Below are positions 7,834-16,255 of a stretch of DNA of 21,443 nucleotides, in pieces. The translations under genes and the position numbers were made by a program. Source of the stretch: Desulfobacterales bacterium (GTDB lineage: Bacteria > Desulfobacterota > Syntrophobacteria > B119-G9). The notes beneath the pieces are model-generated. The model saw nothing but the letters and a program-made list of their open reading frames with translations. It did not search any database and was not told the origin of the DNA. Positions within the stretch are counted from its first letter, which is position 1. Every line of letters starts with the position of its first letter. The stretch spans positions 1 to 21,443 of the forward strand of contig JALXAI010000219.1 of NCBI GenBank assembly GCA_026992215.1, given 5' to 3'.

Positions 7834-8607
7834 GTGATAGTTACCTGTGAAAAGTGCAACACCAAGTTCCGCCTTGACGACAAACTGGTTCCAGAAAAAG
7901 GAATAAAGGCGAAATGTTCCAGGTGCGGACACATCTTTATGATATTCCCCCCTGGAAGGTCGGAGGAAGACGACGAAGGACCCGCGTTGAGCATCCTGGA
8001 CGAAGATACTGACATGGCTGTTCCTTCAATGCCGGTTTCCGGCAAGAAGGCAGCTAGAGCCGACCAAGCAAAACCCTCTTCCTTTTCGAGAAGGCTGTTT
8101 TTCGGCGCGCTTATCGCCCTAACGGTATTCTGCCTTTTTCTCCTGTTCGCTTACATGAAAACATACAAGAGCACGCACACTAACAGGCAAGCAGATCCAG
8201 GAAACAAGCACATCACGGTTTCGTCCGAAACCAAAGAATACTTTATTGACAACATACACCTTGGACAGCTCTTCGTAGTACAGGGCATGGTTCGAAACGA
8301 ATACCCGGAAGCAAGGAGCTTTATATTTCTCAAAGCAACCCTGTACACCGATATAAATAAGCCATATCAGACCATAACCCTATACTGCGGGAATCCCCTG
8401 ACCAAGGAACAGCTCCGTACGTTGACACTTGAAAAACTTCAAAAGATTATCAAGAACAAGTACGGGAAAAGCAGAAGCAACGTTAATGTGCTTCCCCAGG
8501 CAGAAGTGCCGTTTACGGTATTTTTCTACAACTTACCGGAGTTAAGCAAATTGACAAACTACAAGATTGAAGTAATAAGTTCGGAGCCGTACAAACCTTC
8601 TGAATAG
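7834..8607 (+). CDS. MJ0042-type zinc-ribbon membrane protein with DUF3426-like domain
   Basis: 257 residues. The N-terminus is a zinc ribbon with paired cysteines C5/C8 and C28/C31 (VTCEKCNTKF and KCSRCGHIF), the MJ0042 zinc-finger pattern. An acidic, low-complexity linker (43-62) follows, then one membrane helix at about 88-107 (FFGALIALTVFCLFLLFAYM), then an extracytoplasmic domain of about 145 residues containing FVVQGMVRNEY and the PFTVFF strand typical of DUF3426 proteins. Topology is inferred to be zinc ribbon in the cytosol and DUF3426-like part outside. The start is GTG 7834 with GAGG at 7821-7824. Proteins of this architecture are frequent in Proteobacteria but their role is not established; a membrane-linked sensing function is only a guess. 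Confidence 0.8.
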   Translation: MIVTCEKCNTKFRLDDKLVPEKGIKAKCSRCGHIFMIFPPGRSEEDDEGPALSILDEDTDMAVPSMPVSGKKAARADQAKPSSFSRRLFFGALIALTVFCLFLLFAYMKTYKSTHTNRQADPGNKHITVSSETKEYFIDNIHLGQLFVVQGMVRNEYPEARSFIFLKATLYTDINKPYQTITLYCGNPLTKEQLRTLTLEKLQKIIKNKYGKSRSNVNVLPQAEVPFTVFFYNLPELSKLTNYKIEVISSEPYKPSE

Positions 8608-8638
8608 GGAGAAGACAGGACATCAGGCTGCCATTCGC

Positions 8639-9649
8639 ATGCTTCAAAAACGACATATCACCGCACTTCTTTTTCTTCTCACCATCGTTCTTATAGGGAC
8701 GTGGGGTTATGTTTTTATAGAACATGCCAACGTTCTCGATGCCTTTTACATGACGATAATCACGCTTACAACGGTCGGTTTTAAAGAAGTTTTCCCCCTC
8801 GATGACTGGGGACGAATCTTTACAATCTTCATTATCTTTTTCGGAATGGGGACCGTCTTATACCTCGCAGGGAGTCTCACCCAGATTATTATCGAAGGTG
8901 AATTGAGAAAAATTCTCGGGAGGAGAAAATTGGAAAACAAGATAAAATCTCTCAGAAACCATATAATAATATGCGGTTACGGAAGAATAGGAGAAGTTGT
9001 ATGCCAGGAGATATTGGCACAGGGAGACACGGATGTTGTAATCATCGAAAATGATCCGAAAGTGCTCACGAAACTCGAAGAAGCGGGTTATCTTTACATA
9101 CCGGGAGACGCCACGGAGGACAGTTGCATGATGAGGGCTGGTATCAAGTGGGCACGAGGACTGGTAACCGTACTCAATTCCGATGCGAACAACGTGTACA
9201 TAACACTTACCGCACGTAACCTGAACGAGGATATATTTATTGTCGCCCGCTCGAGTTCACCCATTTCTGAAAGAAAACTAATCCAGGCAGGAGCGAACAA
9301 GGTAATCAGTCCTCATTACCTGGGTGGCAAGAGAATGGCACAAATACTCCTGAGACCTACCGTTGCTGAATTCATCGATTTTGCTCTTCATGACCCGAGC
9401 ATCGAATTGAGCCTGGGGGAAATCCCGGTGAGGGAAAATTCGGAACTCGATGGGGTAACGTTGCTGGAATCAGGTATAAGACAGAATCTTGATCTTATCA
9501 TTGTGGCCATAAAGAAGGTTTCAGGGGAAATGCTGTTTAACCCGAAGTCCGAGACCGTCATAGAGGCCGGTGACACTCTGATTGCACTCGGGAACAAGAA
9601 AAACCTGGGCAAGCTTGAGCAACTGGGCAATCCTGTACACGCTGAATGA
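8639..9649 (+). CDS. Two-helix K+ channel with TrkA/RCK regulatory domain
   Basis: 336 residues. TM1 is about 7-28, the pore loop 36-50 and TM2 about 60-86, followed by a cytosolic RCK module. RCK begins IIICGYGRIG (109-118, dinucleotide-binding GxGxxG) with an acidic residue at the end of strand 2 (E137 in VVIIEND). A TrkA_C domain occupies about 255-332 (IELSLGEIPV to TLIALGNKK). The architecture is that of MthK/Kch-like prokaryotic channels, gated by ligands on the RCK ring. The filter reads TTVGFK (44-49): the T-V-G core is kept, but the usual final Gly is Lys. Ion selectivity therefore needs caution. It probably shares the hpt transcript. The ATG has no strong ribosome site. Confidence 0.88.
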   Translation: MLQKRHITALLFLLTIVLIGTWGYVFIEHANVLDAFYMTIITLTTVGFKEVFPLDDWGRIFTIFIIFFGMGTVLYLAGSLTQIIIEGELRKILGRRKLENKIKSLRNHIIICGYGRIGEVVCQEILAQGDTDVVIIENDPKVLTKLEEAGYLYIPGDATEDSCMMRAGIKWARGLVTVLNSDANNVYITLTARNLNEDIFIVARSSSPISERKLIQAGANKVISPHYLGGKRMAQILLRPTVAEFIDFALHDPSIELSLGEIPVRENSELDGVTLLESGIRQNLDLIIVAIKKVSGEMLFNPKSETVIEAGDTLIALGNKKNLGKLEQLGNPVHAE

Positions 9650-9722
9650 ATAAGGCTACACGGCCAGAGTACCATAACCTTTTACCTACATCATTTCACT
9701 GTACACACTGCAATCAAGAGTG

Positions 9723-9751
9723 TTGATAAAATCGGCTTTTGCCTGTATCCT
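9723..9751 (+). promoter_or_regulatory. Sigma70-type promoter for the CysM-CysRS-like fusion
   Basis: TTGATA (-35, 9723-9728; one mismatch), exactly 17 bases, then TATCCT (-10, 9746-9751; four of six). The start of transcription would be near 9758, about 30 bases before the gene. The match suggests the fusion is transcribed on its own rather than only by read-through from the channel gene. Confidence 0.55.
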
Positions 9752-9788
9752 TACGTGAAAAAAATATTTACGCTGACAAGACGTGATT

Positions 9789-12104
9789 ATGGCTAGAATT
9801 TACGGAAACATCCTCGAATGCATAGGGAATACACCGCTTGTACGGATAAATACCCTCAACAGGAATCCCTCGGTAACCGTGCTGGCCAAGCTCGAAAGCA
9901 TGAATCCGGGCGGATCAGTCAAAGACAGACCCGCCCTGAAAATGATCGAAGAAGCAGAGCGCAGGGGGGAGCTTACCCCCGACAAGATAATCATCGAGGC
10001 CACCAGCGGAAACACGGGAATAGGCCTTGCCATGGTTGCAGCGGTAAAAGGGTATAAACTGGTACTGGCAATGCCCGAGACAGCCAGTCTCGAAAGAAGA
10101 AAGATCCTGAAGGCGTTCGGAGCGGAAATACTCCTGACTCCCGGTGAACTGGGGACAGACGGAGCCATAGAAAAGGTCTATGAACTTGTTCGAGAACACC
10201 CGGACCGTTACTTCATGCCGGACCAGTTTAACAACACCGATAACATGCTGGCACACTACGAAACAACGGGAAAAGAGATTTACCGGGACACCGACGGGAA
10301 AGTCAGTACCGTGGTTTTAACCTTAGGGACCACGGGGACATCAATGGGCGTATGCAGGGCACTGAAGGAACTAAATCCCGATATCAGGGTGATCGGGGTC
10401 GAACCATACATGGGGCACAAGATACAGGGCCTGAAGAACATGAAAGAATCTTACAAGCCGGGCCTTTTTGATAAGTCGATCCTGGACGAAGTCATATATA
10501 TCGAAGACGACGATGCCTTCGAGACCGCAAGACAACTTGCCAGGCAGGAAGGAATTTTTGTCGGTATGAGCTCAGGTGCTGCCATGTACGTGGCGCTCGA
10601 GGTGGCAAAAAAAATGGACAGCGGGATCGTGGTGGCCCTGCTACCAGACGGAGGAGAACGCTACCTCAGTACTAATCTGTTCGCAACAACCCTTGAACCA
10701 GACTTTTCCTTCTACAATTTCCTCACAAAGAAAAAGAACAGGTTCAGGACCGTTGACGAAAGCAAGGTCAGTATGCTCACCACGGGACCTACCCTGGACA
10801 ACCTCATGCATCTGGGACATTGCAGGAGGTTCGTCTTCGCCGACGTGGTTAGAAGATACCTTGAATACAAGGGCTTCGACGTTCACCAGGTGGTAAACAT
10901 CATTGATTTCGACGAGAGAACCATTTTCGGGGCATCCAGGGAAAACAGGGACCTTGGCGAGTTCACATCTCACTTCCTTGGTACGTTTTTTGAGGACCTG
11001 GAAACTCTGAAAATACTTCCCGCACACGATTACGTGCGAGCCAGTGAATGCAAGGATGAAATAGTCAGAGTCGTAGACAAGCTCTTCGAAAAGGGCCTCG
11101 TGTACGAAAAACTGAGATCCGTGTACTTCAACATATCCAGGTGCAAAACTTACGGCGAACTGTCCCACGTCGATCCCCAGAAAATTCGCCCTTCTCAAAT
11201 CACGGAATTTGACAGTTATGAGAAGTTAAATCCCCGGGACTTCGCTCTGTTGAAAAGAGCCTCCCTGGATGCACTCAAAAGAGGATTCTACGTTAAAACC
11301 ACCTGGGGAAGCGTAATACCTACCTGGCACGCTTCCGCTGCGGCCATTGCGTTGACCGCCTTCGGTTCTACCATTGATATCTACGCCAGCAGTACAGACT
11401 TCCTTTTCCCTCACCTTGAGAACGTGCTGGCAGTAGGCCAGGGAATAACGGGGAAACTCGTTGCAAATCACTGGTTGCTGTGCGAGGTCGTCCTGCAAAA
11501 CGGAAAGAGAATGTCTCATGCTGCAGATAATGCCGTGACCCTGAGGGAATTGATTGCATCAGGGTACAGGGGAAGAGAAATAAGGTTCTGGTTTCTTTCA
11601 AGCCATTACAGGAATCCGATTCATTTTTCACACGAAAGCCTTGATAAAAGCAGGAAAGCCCTCCGTCGCGCCCAGGAATTCCTCCGAAGGCTTTACTTTG
11701 CAACGGCCAGCGAAAAGGAAAATTCGGACATAAGGGAACTCATCTACCAGTTCGAACAAAAGTTCTTTGACGCCCTTGCCGACGACCTTAACACCGCAAA
11801 GGCTTTCGGTGCAATGTTCCAGTTCATCAGGCAAATAAATCCGTCCCTGGACAAGGGATTGGTACACCAGAACCAGAAAGAGAAGATCCTTGACCTTTTT
11901 AAGGAGATAAACAACATAGTTCAAGTGTTCGAGCTCGATTTTAAGCCGCTGTCGGATGAAGAAAAAGAGTTGCTTGCCGCAAGAGACAGGGCAAGAAAAG
12001 AGAAAAACTGGAAAGAAGCAGACCGCATACGGGAAGAACTTCTCAAACGGGGAATAAAAGTTCTCGACACACCCCTTGGAACACGCTGGGAAAGGCTTTC
12101 GTGA
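9789..12104 (+). CDS. Fusion: CysM-type cysteine synthase + degenerate CysRS-like module
   Basis: 771 residues from ATG 9789 (GTG 9783 would add two; both have poor ribosome sites). Residues 2-300 are a complete fold-type II PLP enzyme of the CysM kind: NPGGSVKDR with PLP lysine K45, EATSGNTGIG (70-79), phosphate loop GTTGTSMG (180-187, CysM-like GTTGT rather than CysK GTGGT), and GERYLSTNLF. After a short linker, 318-771 is colinear with cysteinyl-tRNA synthetase: GPT, HLGH (341-344), the catalytic core, a DALR-like ALADDLNTAKAF region, and the C-terminal ADRIREELLKRGI to GTRWERL. But the usual Cys of CGPT is T332, the Cys of WHIECS is A517, and the last Glu of FPHHENE is V546, so three of four zinc ligands are lost. 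KMSKS reads RMSHA (574-578) and DIHGGG reads DIYASS. Cysteine production is likely; normal Cys-tRNA synthesis is doubtful. Confidence 0.88.
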   Translation: MARIYGNILECIGNTPLVRINTLNRNPSVTVLAKLESMNPGGSVKDRPALKMIEEAERRGELTPDKIIIEATSGNTGIGLAMVAAVKGYKLVLAMPETASLERRKILKAFGAEILLTPGELGTDGAIEKVYELVREHPDRYFMPDQFNNTDNMLAHYETTGKEIYRDTDGKVSTVVLTLGTTGTSMGVCRALKELNPDIRVIGVEPYMGHKIQGLKNMKESYKPGLFDKSILDEVIYIEDDDAFETARQLARQEGIFVGMSSGAAMYVALEVAKKMDSGIVVALLPDGGERYLSTNLFATTLEPDFSFYNFLTKKKNRFRTVDESKVSMLTTGPTLDNLMHLGHCRRFVFADVVRRYLEYKGFDVHQVVNIIDFDERTIFGASRENRDLGEFTSHFLGTFFEDLETLKILPAHDYVRASECKDEIVRVVDKLFEKGLVYEKLRSVYFNISRCKTYGELSHVDPQKIRPSQITEFDSYEKLNPRDFALLKRASLDALKRGFYVKTTWGSVIPTWHASAAAIALTAFGSTIDIYASSTDFLFPHLENVLAVGQGITGKLVANHWLLCEVVLQNGKRMSHAADNAVTLRELIASGYRGREIRFWFLSSHYRNPIHFSHESLDKSRKALRRAQEFLRRLYFATASEKENSDIRELIYQFEQKFFDALADDLNTAKAFGAMFQFIRQINPSLDKGLVHQNQKEKILDLFKEINNIVQVFELDFKPLSDEEKELLAARDRARKEKNWKEADRIREELLKRGIKVLDTPLGTRWERLS

Positions 12105-12134
12105 ATCTGTTTCAGGCATAAAAACCCCACCACC

Positions 12135-12178
12135 GTCTCCAATCTTTGCGTGCTCGCTCCCTGCTACAGGGGGGAGAC
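12135..12178 (+). terminator. Hairpin region after the fusion gene, possible terminator
   Basis: A nested inverted repeat: GTCTCC (12135-12140) with GGAGAC (12173-12178) encloses CCCTG-CTA-CAGGG (12159-12171). It lies 30 bases after the fusion stop. The following TTGATTTT is a poor T-run, so termination is uncertain. Confidence 0.25.
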
Positions 12179-12323
12179 AGTTGATTTTCGCGTAAATGCG
12201 GGGTTCCCAGCCCTTCTTTTCGGAAAAAAGGAGTCTTGCCACCAAAGCGGGCATCATGGGGAATTTTCATACCCTTCCAGCGCATCTGATGAACACGGGA
12301 AAAATATTCACAGGAAAGCACAT

Positions 12324-12355
12324 AAAAAATCCCGCTGTTCATTGCAAACAACGGG
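12324..12355 (-). terminator. Intrinsic terminator of the nuo operon
   Basis: Read on the minus strand: a nine-base stem, CCCGTTGTT (12355-12347) with AACAGCGGG (12339-12331), one mismatch, seven-base loop, followed directly by ATTTTTTA (12330-12323). It lies about 34 bases beyond the stop of the last gene in the operon. This is the clearest terminator in the window and marks the 3' end of the complex I transcript. Confidence 0.75.
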
Positions 12356-12388
12356 TTCAGTATCTACACTTTGCTATTAAAGATACTT

Positions 12389-13228
12389 TCAGGCCGCCTC
12401 TTTTTCCTCACCGGAAGAACCGGACTCGGTCGCTTCATTATCCTGGCACGTGCTCTTGCCACAACCCTTTTTCTCGATGTGGTCCACAAACTCACTTTCA
12501 AAGTGTCTCAGTGCAAGCAGCAACGGCATACTGGTTGAGCCGGCAAAATCGCAGTATGCCGCAAGCCTCATCGCATCACATATGGCCTTCAGTTCCTCTA
12601 TGTCCCCTCTGTCACCTTCCCCGGCCATAATCCGATTTAACACCTTTCTTAATCTCATATTTCCCTGCCTGCAGGGGACGCATTTCCCACAGGACACTCC
12701 CTCATCCCATCGCAAGAAATAATCACACAAGCAGACCATACAGATGCTATCATCTATTGCAATAAGGTATTCCTGCTCCCTGTCAAGGAGAACATCACTA
12801 CGGAACGACCTGTATGGCGAAACATGAAGCAGGTCAAAAATAACCCTGCCACGAACAAGTGTTTCCAGCAGAATGCCCCCGGCCATGTCAGGGGTAACCC
12901 CGGAGTAGAAGATCTTCTTCCCGGGAAAACCTACGAAAGGTCCTTCTTTGCAATTACCGCTGCACGCGGTTTTCATCAAACCCACCTCAACATCAAGGCT
13001 ATTTTTCCGGGTTGCCTTTACCAGTGCTTCTTTAACTTCAACACATCCGCGATTGCAGCCTGCACCGGAGCAAACCGTAATATACGGCCTGTCAAAATCT
13101 GGCGGACAGAATTCTTCACTTAACTTCCCGGCAATACCGTAAGGGTGGTAATCAGCCTTCTTCCTGGCAAACCGTCCACCTAACAAACCGCCCTTGTTAC
13201 TGTTTCCCTTACCAAACTTCAATGCCAT
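12389..13228 (-). CDS. Short NuoF-like iron-sulfur protein lacking the FMN/NADH domain
   Basis: 279 residues, well short of the 400-600 usual for NuoF or HydB/HndC-type proteins. Residues 48-135 are a thioredoxin-like [2Fe-2S] domain: Cx4C at C53/C58 and Cx3C at C89/C93, then SGVTPDMAGGILLETLVRG as in the N-terminal part of HydB/HndC-type NuoF. Residues 157-252 match the C-terminal part of NuoF: DDSICMV, then SCGKCVPCRQG with C180, C183, C186 and distal C226, the four ligands of the N3 [4Fe-4S] cluster. The glycine-rich FMN/NADH Rossmann-like domain and SLBB domain that should lie between (about 140-155) are missing. Extra cysteines are at 163, 166, 168, 256 and 261. AAGGGGAAC precedes the ATG. 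It is the last gene of the nuo operon, 27 bases after nuoN, so it probably serves this complex as an electron-entry or docking subunit. Confidence 0.8.
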   Translation of the reverse strand: MALKFGKGNSNKGGLLGGRFARKKADYHPYGIAGKLSEEFCPPDFDRPYITVCSGAGCNRGCVEVKEALVKATRKNSLDVEVGLMKTACSGNCKEGPFVGFPGKKIFYSGVTPDMAGGILLETLVRGRVIFDLLHVSPYRSFRSDVLLDREQEYLIAIDDSICMVCLCDYFLRWDEGVSCGKCVPCRQGNMRLRKVLNRIMAGEGDRGDIEELKAICDAMRLAAYCDFAGSTSMPLLLALRHFESEFVDHIEKKGCGKSTCQDNEATESGSSGEEKEAA

Positions 13229-13255
13229 CAGAGTTCCCCTTGTATCAGCCTAATT

Positions 13256-14677
13256 TTAATACAGCACGCTGGCTGCCGCCTTTGCAATATCAAACAATTG
13301 ACTGGGAGCAATTCCGAGCAGGACAATTGCCGCAATAAGACCATAATTAAGCATTTTTAATCCGAATCCCACCTTCAGGGGCGGAATTTCGTCCGTGTCG
13401 GGCTCAAGCAGGTACGCTGCCTTGATTATGATCAAATAGTAATAAAGAGAAATAGTAGCATTGATCATACCGATAATCACAAGAGCCAGATACCCCTTCT
13501 GCATTGCTGCCAGGAACACCAGGAACTTGCCGGTAAAGCCCACCGTGGGAGGGATACCTGCAAGACCGAAAAGCCCCAGCATAAGTGTCATTGCCAGAAG
13601 CGGTGACCGTTTGTGAAGCCCGGCAAGGTCTTTAACCCACACATTTCTCCCATCCGGAGATACCTTAACTATAACCATGAAACACGAAAAGTTCATGATC
13701 AAATAAGCCAGGGCATAAAACATTGCAGAAGCAAATCCCGTTGTATCCATGGTAAGGATACCGATCAATACATAACCCGCGTGCGCAATGCTGGAATAAG
13801 CCAGTAACCTCTTGATATCCTTCTGAATAATCGCCACCAGGTTTCCAAAGGTCATGGAAGCCACGGAAAGGACCATCAATACCTTTACCAGAAGTTCGTT
13901 ATTCTGGCTTGCCAGACCGACAAACCTGATTACTATGGCAATAGCTGCCACCTTGGAAGCCGTGGCAATGTACGTGGTTACCTGGTTGCTGGCTCCCTGG
14001 TAAACATCAGGAGCCCAGAAATGAAACGGAAACACTGCCTGTTTGAAAAATAGCCCGGCGAGCACCAGCATCAGTCCCACAGCGCCGGCAGGTTGTGTTA
14101 TGAGACTTGGGAAAAGCTTGAATAGCTCGGGAAGATACGTGGTATGAGCCACTCCAAAGAGCAATGACATCCCGAAAAGGAGAAAGGCCGAAGCGGTAGC
14201 CCCGATCAGGATGTACTTGACACCCGCCTCCTTGTCGAAACCAACTCCTCTTCGCAGAGGTACAAGAATGTACAGAGAATACGAAGAAAGCTCCAGGGCA
14301 ATGTAGAAGGTGAGGAGTTCCACGGCGCTGACCAGCATCATCATACCGATGGTACACGTAACCAGGAAAAGGTAAAACTCGGCATGCTCCCGTTCACTTA
14401 TGTCTCCAAGGTTGTCGCAAACAGCAACGACGAAAAACAGGCCAAGCGCCAGCATGAACTTGAACACCTGGGAGAAAAGGTCAACCTTGTAAGCATTATA
14501 AAACAGGTACCCGTGCATTTTAACTGCAAAAAGGGTGACGAACACCCCAAGGCTTGCCAGACCAAACGCGACTAAAAAGGTACGCCTTCGGTTGGCAACT
14601 TTTTGCACGGATAACAGGAACAGTATTAACGCCATTACCGTGTAGTAAATCTCTGGCAAAAATAGTAAAGTTTTCAT
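13256..14677 (-). CDS. nuoN: Complex I subunit N (antiporter-like membrane subunit)
   Basis: 473 residues with about 13-14 membrane helices, the Proton_antipo_M family. It is one of three antiporter-like proton-translocating subunits of the membrane arm. Key charged residues are in place: the TM5 glutamate in IALELSSYSLY (E129), the TM7 lysine in GLFFKQAVFPFHFW (K212) and the next lysine in ATASKVAA (K242). FWAPDVYQGAS is the NuoN signature; the usual PxPV after it reads SNQV. The start is ATG 14677, with GAGGTGAG directly upstream; the frame also extends to a TTG at 14692. It follows nuoM after 27 bases. Confidence 0.93.
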   Translation of the reverse strand: MKTLLFLPEIYYTVMALILFLLSVQKVANRRRTFLVAFGLASLGVFVTLFAVKMHGYLFYNAYKVDLFSQVFKFMLALGLFFVVAVCDNLGDISEREHAEFYLFLVTCTIGMMMLVSAVELLTFYIALELSSYSLYILVPLRRGVGFDKEAGVKYILIGATASAFLLFGMSLLFGVAHTTYLPELFKLFPSLITQPAGAVGLMLVLAGLFFKQAVFPFHFWAPDVYQGASNQVTTYIATASKVAAIAIVIRFVGLASQNNELLVKVLMVLSVASMTFGNLVAIIQKDIKRLLAYSSIAHAGYVLIGILTMDTTGFASAMFYALAYLIMNFSCFMVIVKVSPDGRNVWVKDLAGLHKRSPLLAMTLMLGLFGLAGIPPTVGFTGKFLVFLAAMQKGYLALVIIGMINATISLYYYLIIIKAAYLLEPDTDEIPPLKVGFGLKMLNYGLIAAIVLLGIAPSQLFDIAKAAASVLY

Positions 14678-14704
14678 CTCACCTCTACCCAAAACCGAGT
14701 TAAA

Positions 14705-16180
14705 TTAAAATCCACCCACAAATGGTATTACTGCACTCTGAATAACATCGAGAATCAATCTCGGGAACAACCCAAAAAGCAACAGGATACCGGCAAGTAT
14801 GATTCTCGGAGATGCCAGGAAAAGAGAAACATCCGGTATATGTGCGAACTTTTCGTTCTTGGGGCCGTAGAAAGTCTTCATCACTACCCTCAACATGAAA
14901 AGGGACGTAATCACGATTCCGCATATTGCCAGGATACCTCTTACCGGATACGTCTTAACAGCGGCGATGAAGACCAGTATTTCCGCCCAGAAACTGCTCA
15001 AGCACGGCACACCAACTCCGCAGAGAGCCGCAATGATAAAGAAAGCGGACGCCACGGGCATTATTTTCGACAGCCCGCCGAGTTCGTTGATCATCTTGGT
15101 GTGAGTCTTATCATAGATATATCCGATGCTGGAAAAGAATAATGCGGTCATTACCCCGTGAGAAAACATCTGGAAAACAGCACCGTTTATTCCCCCGACA
15201 CTCATAGTAGCCAGCCCGAGGCCCACTATTCCCATGTGAGACACGCTCGAATAACCCACGACGTATTTCAAGTCGTTTTGCGCCAGACCAATAAAGGCCC
15301 CATACACAATCCCGATGGTGGCAAGCAGCGCCATAAGCTGCGCCCAGTACTGGAGCCCCTGCGGGCATAAAAACATCCCGACTCGCAAAATTCCGTAAGC
15401 CCCCAGCTTCATCAACACACCGGCGTGGATCATGCTCACCGCCGTAGGTGCTGCCACGTGACCAACCGGAGACCAAGTGTGGAAGGGCCAGACACCAGCG
15501 AGGATTCCAAAGCCGAGATATAACATCACGAAGGCTATGATCTGAACGTGCTTGGTAAACCCCGCTCTATGAAGGGCCAACAGATCAAAGGTATTCAACC
15601 CGGATTTTGTCCACAAATAAAGTATGGCAGGCAATATCAACGCGCTTCCGGCCAGCAGATAGAGGGTAAGCTTCATACCGCCGTATTCTTTTCTCGTTGA
15701 CCCCCAGATAACAATAAGAGGGTACATCGGGAAGAGTGCAACATCATACCAGACAAAGATGAAGAAAAGATCAAAACTCATAAACACGCCGTATACCCCG
15801 ATAACCAGGAGGTACATGAACGCGAAGAATTCCTTTACCCTGTTTTCCAGTTCCCACATGGTGAGAACCCCGGTAAAAAGAACAACAGACGTGAGCAGTA
15901 GCATGGGCAAGTTAATACCATCAGCACCCACAAAGTAATATATTCCGAGGGATTTCACCCAGAGATAGCGCTCAACGAACTGCAGACCGCCCTTGCTGGT
16001 ATCGTAGGTGACATAAAGGTACAGAGAAATAACTACCGTTATGCCAGCAAAAAACAGACTTACCTTCTTTATAAGCTTATCTCGCTCCGGCGGGATAAAC
16101 ATGATAACAAGAAGCGCTACCAAGTTTGTTAGCAACAAAACTGTTAGAAAAGGAAAACTCGCCATTTCCATCGATATCAT
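14705..16180 (-). CDS. nuoM: Complex I subunit M, unusual channel residues
   Basis: 491 residues with about 14 membrane helices, a Proton_antipo_M subunit identified by position between nuoL and nuoN and by HVAAPTAVSMIHAGVLMKLGAYG-like sequence. Two conserved charged positions differ from typical NuoM: the TM5 motif reads WYDVALFPMY, so Asp (D146) replaces the Glu, and the TM7 motif reads FGILAGVWPFHTW, so Leu (L227) replaces the Lys of the usual FxxKxPxxPFHxW. WLPDAH is likewise WSPVGH. The next lysine (VLMKLGAYG) and the distal histidine-containing helix are kept. The start chosen is ATG 16180, with AGGTGG eight bases upstream; a GTG at 16192 is in frame. A 75-base gap separates it from nuoL. 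Confidence 0.92.
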   Translation of the reverse strand: MISMEMASFPFLTVLLLTNLVALLVIMFIPPERDKLIKKVSLFFAGITVVISLYLYVTYDTSKGGLQFVERYLWVKSLGIYYFVGADGINLPMLLLTSVVLFTGVLTMWELENRVKEFFAFMYLLVIGVYGVFMSFDLFFIFVWYDVALFPMYPLIVIWGSTRKEYGGMKLTLYLLAGSALILPAILYLWTKSGLNTFDLLALHRAGFTKHVQIIAFVMLYLGFGILAGVWPFHTWSPVGHVAAPTAVSMIHAGVLMKLGAYGILRVGMFLCPQGLQYWAQLMALLATIGIVYGAFIGLAQNDLKYVVGYSSVSHMGIVGLGLATMSVGGINGAVFQMFSHGVMTALFFSSIGYIYDKTHTKMINELGGLSKIMPVASAFFIIAALCGVGVPCLSSFWAEILVFIAAVKTYPVRGILAICGIVITSLFMLRVVMKTFYGPKNEKFAHIPDVSLFLASPRIILAGILLLFGLFPRLILDVIQSAVIPFVGGF

Positions 16181-16255
16181 AAGCTTGCCCACCTGCTTCT
16201 ACTGTTGGTGATCAATATTTCAAAAAACCTCATCCCTCTAATCCACATCTCCTGC

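Noticed and set aside
12196..12630. 144-codon plus-strand frame overlapping the end of the NuoF-like gene
   Set aside because: Its second half is the antisense of the well-supported Fe-S gene and its first half crosses the nuo terminator; the composition is not protein-like.
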